In this document: positions 32,233 to 44,626 of the stretch, in pieces
How the letters are laid out: the number at the start of each line of letters is the position of its first letter
How positions within the stretch are numbered: the stretch's first letter is position 1
Source: Ustulina deusta
Lineage: Eukaryota; Ascomycota; Sordariomycetes; Xylariales; Xylariaceae
Length of the DNA stretch: 64,000 nt
NCBI GenBank assembly: GCA_023159155.1
Contig: JAJNNX010000060.1
Coordinates: 124,001 to 188,000 of the forward strand
Direction of reading: 5' to 3'
The notes under the pieces: model-generated
What the model was told of the DNA's origin: nothing
The model's input: only the letters and a program-made list of their open reading frames with translations
The model's database searches: none
Program-made: the position numbers and the translations under genes

Positions 32233-33899
32233 ATGAAATCAGGCAACATGTCCGCAAAGAGTCTTGTCGTTGCTGCCTTGAGCGCCGTCGCTCTCGCCGT
32301 CCCTCTTGAGGATCACGTTGAAGAGCGCCAGACCTGCGCCGAACAATGGTATGAATTCTCTGAAGCATCAATCTATCCATGGCTAACGCGTTGAATAGGG
32401 GACAATGCGGCGGCACTGGCTGGAGTGGAGCTACTTGCTGTGTCAGTGGTAGCAGTTGCGTCGTGCTGAACGACTATTACAGGTACGTCTCGAATGCAAC
32501 GAGCCTGAGATCGGGGCTGACGGGCTCGCTAGCCAATGTCTCCAGGGCGCTTCAACAACAACGAGTGCTACAACCACAAAGGCGACGACAACGACGAGCG
32601 CGACCAAAACTACGACCGCAGCTGTAAGTCACATCTAGTTCATTCGTGATAGAACTCAACCATGCTAACAGGTATGCCATGCAACAGACAACCACCACTG
32701 GAACCGCTGTCGCCTCTGGCAACCCCTTTGCGGATATTACTATGTGGGCCAACTCTTTCTACGCATCCGAGGTCAGCGCCTACGCGGTGCCTACACTGGG
32801 CGCGGCGGCTGCGGCCGTCGCCGAAGTGCCGAGCTTTATGTGGCTGTAAGTTCCGAATAGGCTCATACTAAGCTAGATGAACATAGTTAACGTGTCTTTA
32901 GGGACACCCTAGACAAGGTTGATCTGATGGAGACCACCATGGCAGATATCCGCACCGCCAACGCGGGGGGTGCCGATAACGCCGGCATTTTCGTTGTATA
33001 TGACCTCCCAGACCGAGATTGCTCCGCCGCGGCTTCCAACGGAGAATATTCGATTGCAGACGGTGGTGTTGCGAAGTATAAGGCATACATCGATGCTATT
33101 GTCGCGGTTCTTAAGGAATACTCCGACATCAAGGTCATCTTGGTAATTGGTTAGTCCAGCAGCAGACATGTCGGCTCCCAGAACACCCCCATTTACTAAT
33201 ATTTCACCAGAGCCCGACTCCCTCGCCAACCTGGTTACCAATTTGAGTGTCTCCAAGTGCGCCAATGCCGAAGACGCTTATCTCGAGTGCATCAACTATG
33301 CCATCACTCAGCTCAATCTCGATAATGTTACCATGTACCTCGACGCTGGTCATGCCGGTTGGCTCGGCTGGCCAGCCAATCTGACTCCTGCTGCTCAATT
33401 GTACGCTCAAGTCTACAAGGATGCTGGTGCACCAGCGTCTCTTCGTGGCCTTGCCACCAACGTCGCCAACTACAATGCCTGGCAGATTTCTGGATCCTGC
33501 CCGTCCTACACTCAGGGCAACAACGTGTGCGACGAGTCGAGTTACATTAACAACTTTGCTCCTCTGCTACAGGCCAACGGTTGGGATGCCCATTTCATCA
33601 CTGACACCGGCCGTAGCGGTAAGCAGCCCACTGGCCAGAGTGCTTGGGGTGACTGGTGCAACGCGAGGGGTACTGGCTTCGGTATCCGCCCTTCGGCCGA
33701 CACGGGCAGTGACCTCCTCGACGCCTTCGTGTGGGTGAAGCCTGGTGGTGAGTGCGACGGTACCAGCGACACCAGCGCCGCCCGATATGACTACCACTGC
33801 GGTCTTTCTTCCGCCTTGACGCCGTCACCTGAATCTGGCTCTTGGTTTGAGGCTTACTTCGAGCAACTTTACACCAACGCTGACCCCCCTTTCGAGTAA
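32233..33899 (+). CDS. GH6 cellobiohydrolase with N-terminal CBM1
   Basis: Six exons: 32233..32348, 32399..32482, 32533..32623, 32688..32845, 32902..33149 and 33211..33899, all phases consistent, giving 461 residues. The order is a signal peptide (LVVAALSAVALAVP), a KR-like pro end (EERQ), a CBM1 cellulose-binding module (CAEQWGQCGGTGWSGATCC...SQCLQG), a Thr/Ser linker, then the GH6 catalytic domain. Family landmarks are FMWLDTLDKV, VVYDLPDRDCSA containing the catalytic acid Asp, LVIEPDSLANLVTN, YLDAGHAGWLGWPAN, HFITDTGRSGKQPTG, WCNARGTGFGIRPSADTG and FVWVKPGGECDGTSD. The Cel6A-type enzyme releases cellobiose from non-reducing cellulose ends outside the cell. Three introns fall within or beside the CBM1-linker part. 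A GGCTAA pair upstream suggests XlnR/Xyr1-type induction, unproven. Confidence 0.95.
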
Positions 33900-36345
33900 G
33901 GGATATAAAGTTACAGCCTGCCGAACAAGGATTTTGATAGGATGAGAGCACGGAGATAGACCTAGAGGTGTGGAAACAATCTTCTCAGGTTCTTGTATAT
34001 AGTTTATTTACCTAGAAAACGTATGTGATAGTTTCACAAGGAGTCTGTCTAGACGCTTGTCTGACGGATAGAAATTCACATCTAATGTCTTCGGAACTCA
34101 TTCAGTGATATTTTTGGTGGTATTTCCACACGCACTATGGGTATTTGTCTCTGAAGCGGTGTAATATCTTCCCTAACCAAAAGATCGTGCTACCAGGAAT
34201 TCATAATTCAGCGATTCTAAACAGACTGTCGGGCATTGCCCCAAAAAGATAATCTGTGTACAGGCAACATTAATGTCAGGACTCAAAGCCGAGCATTCAC
34301 AATGCGAAATCAATATGACACAATTCGTTTCGACTTCATTGCCCAGTCCTTTCTTCATCTAGTAAGCACTAAACTTCGCTCGTGGTCATCCCAGATAGAT
34401 CACCGATTTCCCTCTTGGTGATCTAGGTATCTCTCGCAAAAATCGACCGCAACTACCCCGTTCTAGGCCGCACATAACAGTTACAGAGCGTGGACCTTTC
34501 CAGAGATTGTGGCAGGATAGGGTCACTTGGTTCACATGCTAGACCCCCGCTCATGGAAGCGAGGAAGCAAGCGATGAGTGAAGGCCAACAGGGTTGGGAA
34601 TACAGCCACATGGTGGAAATCCCTGAGTCTGAGGTCTCGTAACCCATAGAGTGATGACGACGTCGAATGTGTGATAGGTAGGAAATAACCGTCTATCTAT
34701 ATGTATCTAGTTGATGTTGCGGCCCCCAAGACGCCTCAGAAAGGGATCAAGTGGTGTTATACGGAAGGTCTAAGCGACCTGGGAAGTCCACGCGAAGGTA
34801 ATACACCGATTATGCTATGGGGGGCTATCTAGCCCTCGCTTGTTTGAGACAATTGCCGGCCCTGCTTAGTTCCGAGAGCCGATGGTTAGTTATAAATAGT
34901 TCTGGCATCTGGGCTTATTAGTACCATAGAAGATTGTTCTTCAATTAAATATATTCTCCAAGCTCTTAGTTAGCCCTTGTCATAAGGGGCCATAGTTGAA
35001 CGTGGCTGGAATTGTGCACCATTACAATCGATAGCGAGGATGTAAACCAGATTGGAGAAAGAGCTGAAAGCAGGGACTGAACTGGCTGGATGTCGAAGTT
35101 CAACGACACCAGCGCAGGGAATAAGCCCTCGGGGAAAGACGTCTGCTAGCTGAAGGATAAAGTAACATCGGCATTGGTAGAGATGAAAAGGAGACATGAA
35201 ACATGGAGGGGAAGGCTACTGGCTGCTCTACCCTCTTCAGATTAACTATACCTATCATATTGTAGGAAAGATAATAAGAGTTAAGCTGTCCCTACTTCGA
35301 GATGATTATCACGCTGGGCCGCCATAGTACCGATTATCAGCTACCAGGCATCCAGCGTCAAGAGGTAAATTCTTGGCTTCCAAGGTGAATTTCGGGGACC
35401 AGGCTTGATGACAAATGAAGTCAGTAATGAACGAAGTGTTAGTGAAACCGTTGGGCTGTTAACCGCTTATAGCCAATCATATCTTTCATTCTTGCACTTC
35501 TGAAGGATATCAAACCAAACTCATAAAAGATCGGAATTTACGAAGCGGGATAATATCTCCAGCAAACCCCAGAACGGAGAAAGTAGACTGTGTCTATCCA
35601 GGTAAGAAGCGCACCGATGAGGGGGTTTTCGGACACTTCGAACAACTAGCAGAGCCATCACTTATTGTTAACTTATACTTTAGAGCATTAGCTCGGGTGG
35701 CTCAAGTACTGAGTGATATTGGAGCACGACTGCGGAGATAATGCTTAAGGTACTATACGCAATATACTGTTAAGGCCAAGCACTAAGATTTGTAATGTTA
35801 GATGTATTAGCGAGATCCAAGGAAGAGTTTTTTGCGTGGGTACATAATCCTGGCGACTCTCCGGGGTGATTTCGGTGGTTGAGTTCGAGGAGAACAAACT
35901 GCGGGGAAGTAAAATGGGAATTTTCCAGATTGACAGCGGTTTGTAACTCAAACTGTCGGAAATCTATAGAAACGGGGGCTACAGCATATCCACACACGAA
36001 AGTGTGCGAATAAGAATAAGAGGTTTCGTTTGCGGAAACACTAGCCTGAGTAATGCAAGAAGCCGCTTTGTCTGGTCCCAACACTGCTCGTATTCGGATC
36101 TGGCTGATTGGACCCGGTTTAGGATACACCTCGGTCTCATTGTCCAGGTTCAGAAATACACCGTTGGAGAATACGTGGATAACTGAATGCGCGGGTAGCC
36201 GTTTCCCGTCTCAATCACTCATAAAAATTATGTGGACATACTGGGTCAGTATAAATAGTTTTCGATGCTTCCTCACAATCAGTTTGTAGATTCTTGAGCC
36301 TTCCCGTAGACAACGTCAGCATCTATTCACAGCGATATCTCGAAA
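33900..36345. other. 2.4-kb intergenic, AT-rich, no gene seen
   Basis: Only short ORFs (60-119 codons) without recognisable families. The final ~100 bp is the leader of the SDR gene. Confidence 0.5.
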
Positions 36346-37134
36346 ATGGCCACCTCTTCAGCAGCAGGCAAGACGATCGTGGTCACTGGGGGGGCTGGGG
36401 GTCTCGGCAAGGTGATTGCCTCCGCTTTCTTGGAGGCGGGCGCCAACGTTGCGATCTTCGATGTGCACGAGGCCCGTCTGACGGAGACAGCTGCGGAGTG
36501 GAAGAAGCACGGCGATAAGTTCCTTGCTATTCAAACCGATATTACCGATGAGACGGCCGTCAACAACTTCTTCGCCCGTACCACTGCTCAGTTCGGCCGC
36601 ATCGACATGTTAATTAACAATGCTGGCGTCATGGACAAATTCGATCCCGCGGGCACTCTACCTCTAGACTTGTGGAACCGTGTCATTGGTGTCAACTTGA
36701 CAGGAACCTACCTATGCACCAAGGCTGCTATTAATGCTTTCGAGACGCAATCGCCATCCGGTGGCACAATCATTAGCATCGGCTCCATTGCGTCCCTCCG
36801 CGGTCTCAATGCGGGAGCAGCGTATACGGTCAGCAAGCACGGGCTTCTCGGTCTCGTGAGGAACACCGCTGGCTTCTACGGCCCGAAGGGAATATACAGC
36901 ATTGCGTTCCTCATGGGTGGCATGGAGACGAACATTGTCGACGTATTTGCGACAGGATTCAACGAGGAGGGCATGGCTCTCAACCAGACCGTGAATCCTG
37001 GCTTCGATCCAGCTAAAACGTTCGTCCCACTCAGCGATGTTGCCAAATACTGCCTCTTCTTCTCTGACCGGGCTGTTGCGGAAACATCCAACGGGGCGAG
37101 TATTTCCATAAACAAGAATTGGCCGACAGCATAG
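36346..37134 (+). CDS. Classical short-chain dehydrogenase/reductase (SDR)
   Basis: An intronless 262-residue classical SDR: cofactor motif TGGAGGLG (residues 15-22), acidic residue at the end of strand beta-2 (IFDVHEARL, favouring NAD(H)), NNAGV (about 91-95), Ser in IISIGSIAS and the catalytic YTVSK (about 161-165). It oxidises or reduces a hydroxyl/keto group on an unknown small molecule. The gene is convergent with the UbiA prenyltransferase 170 bp away and lies within a row of likely secondary-metabolism enzymes, so it may be a tailoring enzyme. A role in general carbonyl metabolism cannot be excluded. The start follows a CGAAA-ATGG context. Confidence 0.9.
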   Translation: MATSSAAGKTIVVTGGAGGLGKVIASAFLEAGANVAIFDVHEARLTETAAEWKKHGDKFLAIQTDITDETAVNNFFARTTAQFGRIDMLINNAGVMDKFDPAGTLPLDLWNRVIGVNLTGTYLCTKAAINAFETQSPSGGTIISIGSIASLRGLNAGAAYTVSKHGLLGLVRNTAGFYGPKGIYSIAFLMGGMETNIVDVFATGFNEEGMALNQTVNPGFDPAKTFVPLSDVAKYCLFFSDRAVAETSNGASISINKNWPTA

Positions 37135-37304
37135 ACAGCTATTTCGGTGGGAAGACAGAACGAGATACATGGAATCATACAACCGCGGCCGATGAGCATC
37201 CGGCGTGCACAATGGGAAAAATTAAGTCGATTATCGATGTCGCTATGGAAATTCTAAAAACGCCCGCTACTAAACTCTATATCAAGATGATAACAATATG
37301 AAAT

Positions 37305-38402
37305 CTATACATATGAAAGAGGTGCCATGAGTAAATATTCGGATAAGAGGCCACCGGCAATAGAGCTGCCGGCAAGCCAGAAGCCGTATCTGAACCACCA
37401 CCAACAGCTCGCAGAATTCTTCAACTCGACGTTGGCAATCATCGCCCCTAGTGATACCGCAGAACCGCCAGCTGCAATGGCATAATATTGCCACCCCATT
37501 CGCTCGAGCAGGCCGGCAATGGAGAGCAGAGCAATCATGCACCCAAGAACTAGCCATAACAGCACCTTGGTCTGATCTCGGAACAAGACAGCGATGCTCT
37601 TGACACCGACTTTGAGATCATCTTTGAGATCCTGGTGAGCATAAATTGTGTCATAGATGATGGTCCACAGAATGCTTGCGAAGAAGACGCAGGCGATGGA
37701 TGGCTGCACCCACCACGCCTTGTCCCATGGGAACGATTCGGCCCCGAAGGGTCCTCCTGTAAAAGGCTGAAGCCCCATGGAGCAGGATCCCATTACGATG
37801 CCCCAGGCCAAACACCAACCAAGCACGAGCTGTGCGAAGTTGGTGTGCCGCTTGGCCCACGGGTAGTATATCGTCCCGATTATGTTCGGCACGGCATAGA
37901 TTGCACTCCCGCTCGGCATGAGGAGCAGGAACAGGGCCGCGCCGACGCCTTGGCTGATTGTGAAGACGAAGGCGGCACGTGGCGTTATGGCACCTCGAGG
38001 GATAGGACGCTTACTCGTACGGGCAATGGCCTGGTCGATTGGGGCGTCGACGAGGTCGTTCCACCCGTGAGCAGCGTTCGAGAAGAAGAAGCTCCCGCCG
38101 AACATGACGAGGCCAGCTCGTAGGACATCGGAAGCCGAGGACCGCTGTATCACTGCGGCCAGAATGATTCCGAAGAAATGGGGGAAATAGATGAGAAACA
38201 AGGCGGCCGGCGGGCTCAGACGGGCGAGTTGGACATAAGGAACCCAAGACGCCGGTAGGTAGCCGACCCAGCCGCCGGCATGGTTACCCCCGTACTGCTG
38301 AGCAAGGGCAGCGTCTTCAAACTCTGCGGAGGCCGTGAAGGCTTCGGCAGTTAGCTTGTTGATAGCTGGCTTGTTGTACGTCGGGATGTCGTGCCCTCCC
38401 AT
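37305..38402 (-). CDS. UbiA-type membrane prenyltransferase
   Basis: A single-exon, 365-residue polytopic protein of the UbiA superfamily. The first Asp-rich motif is NDLVDAPIDQAIARTSKRPIPRG (residues 115-137, split here for reference: N115, D116, D119, D123) and the second is YDTIYAHQDLKDD (250-262); together they bind the Mg2+-prenyl diphosphate. About 8-9 hydrophobic helices are visible. Housekeeping Coq2 normally has a mitochondrial leader and is highly conserved. Here the N-terminus is not a clear presequence and the gene sits among oxidoreductases, which fits the fungal meroterpenoid prenyltransferases that alkylate phenolic acids. The prenyl donor length and aromatic acceptor cannot be read from sequence. 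If it were Coq2 instead, it should be the only UbiA of that clade in the genome. Confidence 0.88.
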   Translation of the reverse strand: MGGHDIPTYNKPAINKLTAEAFTASAEFEDAALAQQYGGNHAGGWVGYLPASWVPYVQLARLSPPAALFLIYFPHFFGIILAAVIQRSSASDVLRAGLVMFGGSFFFSNAAHGWNDLVDAPIDQAIARTSKRPIPRGAITPRAAFVFTISQGVGAALFLLLMPSGSAIYAVPNIIGTIYYPWAKRHTNFAQLVLGWCLAWGIVMGSCSMGLQPFTGGPFGAESFPWDKAWWVQPSIACVFFASILWTIIYDTIYAHQDLKDDLKVGVKSIAVLFRDQTKVLLWLVLGCMIALLSIAGLLERMGWQYYAIAAGGSAVSLGAMIANVELKNSASCWWWFRYGFWLAGSSIAGGLLSEYLLMAPLSYV

Positions 38403-40610
38403 GATGATGGTGATGATGGTAATAACTGAGACTTAGACTGGAGACAACTAGGAGTGGTGAAGCAAGGGGGAAACGACTTGAACTGCAGATATGACCTGGT
38501 GGCGGAGGTATGGTTTCGATCATCAGTCCTTATATAGATGCCTTCCCAAGGCCAGCGACCCCGAGTATGGCCAATCATCCTCGAGGACCAGAGCAGACCG
38601 GGAGTCATACCTGACTGCGTAACGTCGACCTGCGCAGCGTCCAAACATCTCTCTGGACTAAGCCCCCCTTCGGCGAAGTAGCCCAAGGTTCTCGCGAAGA
38701 GTTGTCCGCCTACCTATCTCTGTAAGCCGGCTAATAGGAATCTCCGCCGGTCTGCCTACCTGGGTAATGTATATCCATATTTAGTCCCGTCACAAGTTCA
38801 GCTTCCCACTGCCCGTGATAGCAAACCGGTTGTTACCCGATTTACCGCGAGAAGCTCACCTCACACCCACTACTTCCGATAGCTTCGGAGGGTAAGGGTG
38901 CCTTAGGACTTGGCTTTACCCTGACTGGACTGACTGGCTTCTCCACGATAGTGGAAACAGCGTAGCGCAGCCCTGTATGCGGGTCGCCCAACGAACATCT
39001 GACTCGGCCATGATGACAATCATTCCTACGGGCGTTATGTGCGTGTAACTGTGTGTCTCAGTTCCCGCACGTAATACGGCGCCTCTTCCACTAGGCAGCC
39101 CAGTTGGCTTTTTCCGACTACATGGCACTGGGCGATAACCTCTTACGGTTGTGCCGCTGGGTGTCGGTACCTCTCGTCCCACGTGAGAACCTAGTCAATA
39201 GCGCCCGGTGGTATTGGATGGAGGAAGACGGCACAGTCCGAAATCCCTCAGGAAGTCGCCCTCGACACGCTGTGACGCGAAGCTCACTACTTGCTTTCCA
39301 AGTTTGCTTTTTTTGGGTTTTGCGGCCACCATCATGCGTTTGTCATTACCATCTTGAGTTGCCATGATGCGCGCGCGCGCGGACGGGGGAGGCTAGTGGA
39401 GGCACTGCCAGACCAGACAAGCACGGTCAGTGGCTCGCTGCTGACTTTTGGGTATTATTATCGGTTCTATACTAGGTATGCATAAGCTGTCATGGCCCCT
39501 GTCCATAAACGCCATCAAGCTGAGCGGCTTCGGCTTTGGATTGGATCGTATCGGTAAGTGCAACGAGGTCTTGTCCGTTCATCTGGATCCACCGGGCTGA
39601 ATTCCACGCTTCGCTCGGTTAATGATTTCATCACCCGCAATGCGATTGGTAGGCTAACGCCAGTCGCGGCTCTGCTCGGTGGTCCCCTGGTTCCCTCGCG
39701 CGCTTGTCACGGTGAAAGCCTAGTGTTGATATTTACATTGTAGCGAAGGTGTAATCAAATGAAGCTCTTTCGCTGAGCGTCGATGTAACTGTAGAACTAG
39801 AATCGCCCTAGCGACTCAGAACAACTCAAATCCACCGCTCACCGTAGCGCGGGTGCTGTATTATCGCGAAAATACGAACAGAACACTATTGACTGCCAGT
39901 CTGGTGATCAGGTCTGGAGGTCCAGGCAGAAACTCGGGCCAGGGGCCAGCTAGTAGGCTCGCCTTAAACGCCTTTCCTTTTCCGACGACCCTTGCGAGGA
40001 TCCTCATGACGTGCACGACTGTATAAGGACTGGCGAATGGAGTCCTGCGGGCGCCCTAGCTCCGTGCTAGGCTCCGATACCTTGTTCGCCTGGCGTTGTC
40101 CGAAAATGGAAGATTTCGTCCGATGTTGAGTTACCACGGCCATGGCTCTGGGCAGTGTCTGCAGGGTCAATGGCTCAGATGCACATCACATCCTCGTGAC
40201 CAAGGTGACAACCGCCGTCTGGTGCAGGCATCAACAGGCGAGTAAGACTGCCTTGACGACATATACTTATTTGCTCATTCACCTACCTGCTGCTTACTTT
40301 TTCTTACTTTCTTATTCTGTACATCTCCAGTCGGTACTACACCACCCCGTCTACGTAGTCTGTTCGTGTCAAGGGCGGCTCTTGATGAAGAGACTCCGGC
40401 ATTGCAATGGGACCTGTCTCGGTAGTTTCGTGGTCTTCCACGTACGGTCTACGAAGGATGTGGCCCTCGCAATCACAACCACTCCTCTTCATATAATTAG
40501 TGTAGATCGCCCCAGGAATGATGGATAGATGTAGACGACATCAGAGTCGGCACTAGCTCGAGAGTTCTGCGATACTGTCCCAATCCGAAATTGCACTACG
40601 CCAGTTCAAA
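38403..40610. other. 2.2-kb intergenic, no gene seen
   Basis: Upstream regions of the divergent UbiA and BBE-oxidase genes. Contains a (GC)n run at 39369-39381. ORFs up to 128 codons have no recognisable domain. Confidence 0.5.
39369..39381. repeat. (GC)6 alternating run
   Basis: Alternating purine-pyrimidine GC run of 13 bp, potentially Z-DNA-forming. Confidence 0.8.
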
Positions 40611-42358
40611 ATGGCTCGTATACCTGGGTTGAAGGCACTATGGATCCTGACAGCATTGCTGTCCCTCTCCTCACCCTCGTATTGCGTGCTTAATCAGACT
40701 TCTGCTTCTATTGCGTGTTCCTATTTGCAGAGCGTACTTGGGACAGGGATTGTCTTGCCCACTGAAGCTCCATATCTAGCTACGTCCAGGGGGAATTGGT
40801 ATGTCTCCATGCTGCCTGTAGTGAGTGAAGATGACGATAGACTAAAGAAGCACAGGGTGCAGACGGCCTGGGCATTACCGACTTGTATCATCCAGCCAAC
40901 GACGGCTCAACAAGTTTCGCAAGCAATCAGTTATCTTGCTCAGAGAGGGGTACATTTCGCGATTCGCTCCGGGGGGCATTCGCCTGCACCGCTCGGTGCA
41001 AACATCAACGACGGGGTTCTGTTCGATATGTCTGGCTTCAATAGCGTCGAATATGATGCCCAACTCGGCGTTGCTGTGGTTGGTACTGGGATGAGATGGG
41101 GTGATGTATACCGTCATCTCGACCAATACAATGTGACGGTGGTCGGGGGCAGGATTCTTCAGGTGGGCGTTGGCGGTTTCACGCTTGGCAGTACGTGGTT
41201 TTCTCACGCCGACTGTGAGCCAAAAGAAGCGTTGCTGACCTGTTTGCAGGTGGGCTGTCATATCTGTCGGATCTATATGGCCTGGGTTGCGATAACGTTG
41301 ACAATTTCGAGGTGAGTCTGGACCCTCCGATCACTACTGCAACCGTGGGGCGCAGACTAAGCGTAAAGCCGGCAGGTTGTCTTAGCTGATGGTTCTATCA
41401 TAAACGCCAATAAGCATTCTCACACCGATTTGTGGTGGGCTCTCAAAGGTGGCGCCAACAACTTTGGTAAGCTCGCTTGGCTACTTGGTTGTCGATTTTG
41501 AGGAGACGCAGACGCCACTAACGAAAAACCCCCATAGGCGTTGTGACTAGGTTCACTCTCACCACTTACCCGATTGGAAATGTCTGGGGTGGATATAGGA
41601 TATACACGCTCGATACGCTTCCAGCCTTGTTCGACGCTCTGCTGGCGTATCAATCAGTTGCTATGAAGGACCCTTATGCGAACCTCATGATGCAGGCTTT
41701 TCCTCTCAACGGAACTCTCGGCGTATTACTAAACATGGTGTATTACCAACCCGTGGAAACGCCTGCAGCCTTCACACCCTTTTACGACATCCCCGCCATT
41801 GCCGATACCGTGCACATTCAGCCCATGACTGACTTCCTTGCAAGCCAGATACCCCCTTCCCTGCCGAGGCTCAACTGGTATGCCACCAGCTTCAAGACGG
41901 ACGCCACGCTCTTCAAGACTGTGGAGAAGATTGTCACTACATCACCCGAGCTGAACACCATTAGGAATCTCACGGCTGGCAGCATCGCCGTGGGCTGGCA
42001 GCCCATTTCGACGAGCGCCATCCAAGCCGGGTGCGATCGTGGAGGGAACGCCCTCGGCCTGGAGAACACCAACCAAACGTGGTTCGTCATCGATATCGGC
42101 TGGTGGAATGCCGAAGACGATGCGGTGGCTAATGAGGCGGCGGCGAGCCTGGTCGCCAAGGTGGAAGACGCCGCGAAGAGCACTGGCCAATACGTCGAGT
42201 ACATCTTCATGAACGACGCTGCCGTCACGCAAGACGTGATCGGCCATTACGGGAACGGGAACGTCGCGAAACTCCGCGGGGTACAACGACAGTACGACCC
42301 ATGCGAGGTCTTTCAGAAGTTAGTCCCAGGTGGGTTCAAGTTGCCGCCCGAGGTATAG
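40611..42358 (+). CDS. BBE-type FAD-linked oxidoreductase, secreted
   Basis: Five exons: 40611..40798, 40856..41190, 41250..41311, 41376..41466 and 41538..42358, giving 498 residues. The first intron (57 nt) is in frame and stop-free, but GTATGT/CACAG ends and the join [13 protein letters not shown] fit the family. Signal peptide [20 protein letters not shown]_binding_4 domain with the covalent-flavin His in IRSGGHSP (His104 after splicing); [10 protein letters not shown] and [18 protein letters not shown]-terminal BBE segment ending [15 protein letters not shown]. The second covalent Cys of bicovalent berberine-bridge enzymes is absent ([13 protein letters not shown]), so single covalent attachment is expected. 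Family members oxidise alcohols, saccharides or secondary-metabolite intermediates with O2. Its place among UbiA, cupin and SDR genes suggests tailoring, but a carbohydrate oxidase is an alternative. Confidence 0.9.
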
Positions 42359-44626
42359 AAGGGGAGGCGATAGATGGCGTTGGTGATAGCGATGGGTAAA
42401 TAGTAGTGAGTGATTAATTTATGATGTGATATTTTCCCGGCCCTAGGCCAATAATGTCTCAAAATGGAGCCGACAGCTAGGTACATATCTACTAATTACC
42501 CAATTACGTGGCTAGGCAGATGGTGAATGGAAAGTCGGGTGTCGTGTATCTCGTATGTACTTCTGTAGGGAGAATACGAATATTGATGCGATATTCACGG
42601 CCATCCAATCCATTCATCCGTTGGAGTCCTCCGCACTTCCTATGACGGTATGCAAAGCGGATACCGTGCATTTACCTTGGGACGATCCAGCGTCAGAGTC
42701 GAAAGTCCGAGTGCAACCCACAGCTGCCCCGGACCCTTGTTCATGCAACCTCAACGCGTGGGCGGTGCAGAGCAATGTATCCTCGCTCCTCTCGCTTCAC
42801 TCTCCGACGCAAAGCCCTCGCAGTTGCAGCTGAGGACCGGACGATTGCTGAATCTAATGTTACCGTGATCCTCATAATGATGGACCCCCAACGAGAGGTT
42901 TTCAACTCAGTCGACGATGGCGATGTCTCGCTCGAGGTCGCGGAGAATTAAAGATCGACATATATCGGCTCTTACTTACTGCAATGACAACAGACCGGTT
43001 CAGCCCCACCGTCGATATTGTAACCTCATGCAGTTCTCTCTCTGTTTGTCTCGCCTCTACTTGGTAATATGAAGTCTCTCGGTCCGAGGGTTGGTTTCCT
43101 GCAAGGTCGCAGGATACTTCCGTGTCAGAAGATCCACGTGGCCGGCCAGGCCATTCCTCTCACCTCCTCGCACTACTTACGCGACGGACATACAACACCT
43201 GTGCATTACATGCTGCGTGCAGATCACTCGGGAAATGCAATCAAAGGTTCCTGGGATGGGGGCGGGGTGTGATGAGCGCAGCTACACTATGACGGCCCCA
43301 GCGATCCGCGGGGTGATCCCAGTCTGTCATGTGAATTAGGAAGTAATTAATATGGGATAGGGCTATAATGGTAATATATTATCCTTATGAAATAAGCTCG
43401 AACCAATTGCATTGCGTTCCAAGACACGATTCCTTGGGACCGCCCGCACCACACGTGAGGATCCGGTGGGTGCAGGAATAGGGGTCCTGGTTGGCCTCGA
43501 AAGGGAATAAAAAAAGCACTAGCTGACCTTCGAGCTTCAGCATACCTAAGTTATCATAGTGGCGCTGAAAAGTTGGAGTAAGTACCTCTGTTTTGCTTTT
43601 CCGACGAAACATGGTGGAGACTAGCCTTGCCGTCAGCTTTCATGCTTTCCAACTAGGTTAACAAGCTAGTCGAGGTTAACTAAGGTTAACTAAACTACCT
43701 TGACCAGCTCAAACCAAAACGTCAAAAAAGATGTGCCCCATAACCCACTTAGTCCTAGATAGTCCCTAGGCAACCCATATTAACTGGACCAACTGTATAA
43801 ACTTGGAACCCGACATACCTCCTCACCTAGCACTAGTTTAGGCTCCGCGGTTCGGCGTCACTAACTTATTATGGTTTGCTGGTTATCTGCTGCGAGACAG
43901 TTGGAGGCCCAGATTCGCTCAGCGAGGACCTCCACTGTCGCATGGCTTTGCACGCACGCAAGATACGCGAATAGGCATCCTACCATCCTGTAACGTAAAG
44001 GCTCGGGTCCTCGCGATCGGTGACGTTTGGGGACGCTGACAGGATTTATTCCCAGTGCGGCACAGAGTTAATGTAGCCGCTCGCATGTACCCGAGATCGG
44101 GTCTGGAGCTGCTCGGCTCCTGGGAGTAAGCCACCCGGGCCTAAGATATCGGTAGGCAAGTCTTGTCTTGTTACGTACGGTAGGTATTTCTGCGTTACAG
44201 CAAACCCTTGCCTGGTCCCGATTGAAGGAACCGAATATGCCTAACGCTGGGCCCATGAAGTGACATGGTTGGTGCCTCATCCTCAGCAAGGGAGCGAGCA
44301 TTACACCCATCTAAGCCGGCAGGAAGGGGCGGAGGGTCACGCGAACTGTGGCGCCAACGCTCTGTTGAGGGGATATTTTGGGTAAGACGGGGTCAGCGAC
44401 AATAAATAGAATGGGCCGAGTTATGGCGAGTCACCCGACGGATATGGCGTAGGCCGCCGAAGGACTTGGTTCTTGGGCTGGACGGCGCGTTCCGAAAAAC
44501 TACACATAAGGCATGAAGGAGCTCGAGTGGCTATCTATGTAGCCGCTGTTCCGCCATGAAGCACGTTGTTGCGTCCGTCAGGTCTCGCTTGATCATTTCT
44601 TATTCTTGAAGATTGTTGGATTGGAC
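42359..44626. other. 2.3-kb intergenic, no gene seen
   Basis: Separates the BBE oxidase from the cupin gene. No recognisable ORF. Word repeats such as TTAACTAAGGTTAACTAA occur near 43,676-43,694. Confidence 0.5.

Noticed and set aside
37635..38123. 162-codon plus-strand ORF
   Set aside because: Antisense shadow of the UbiA prenyltransferase gene.
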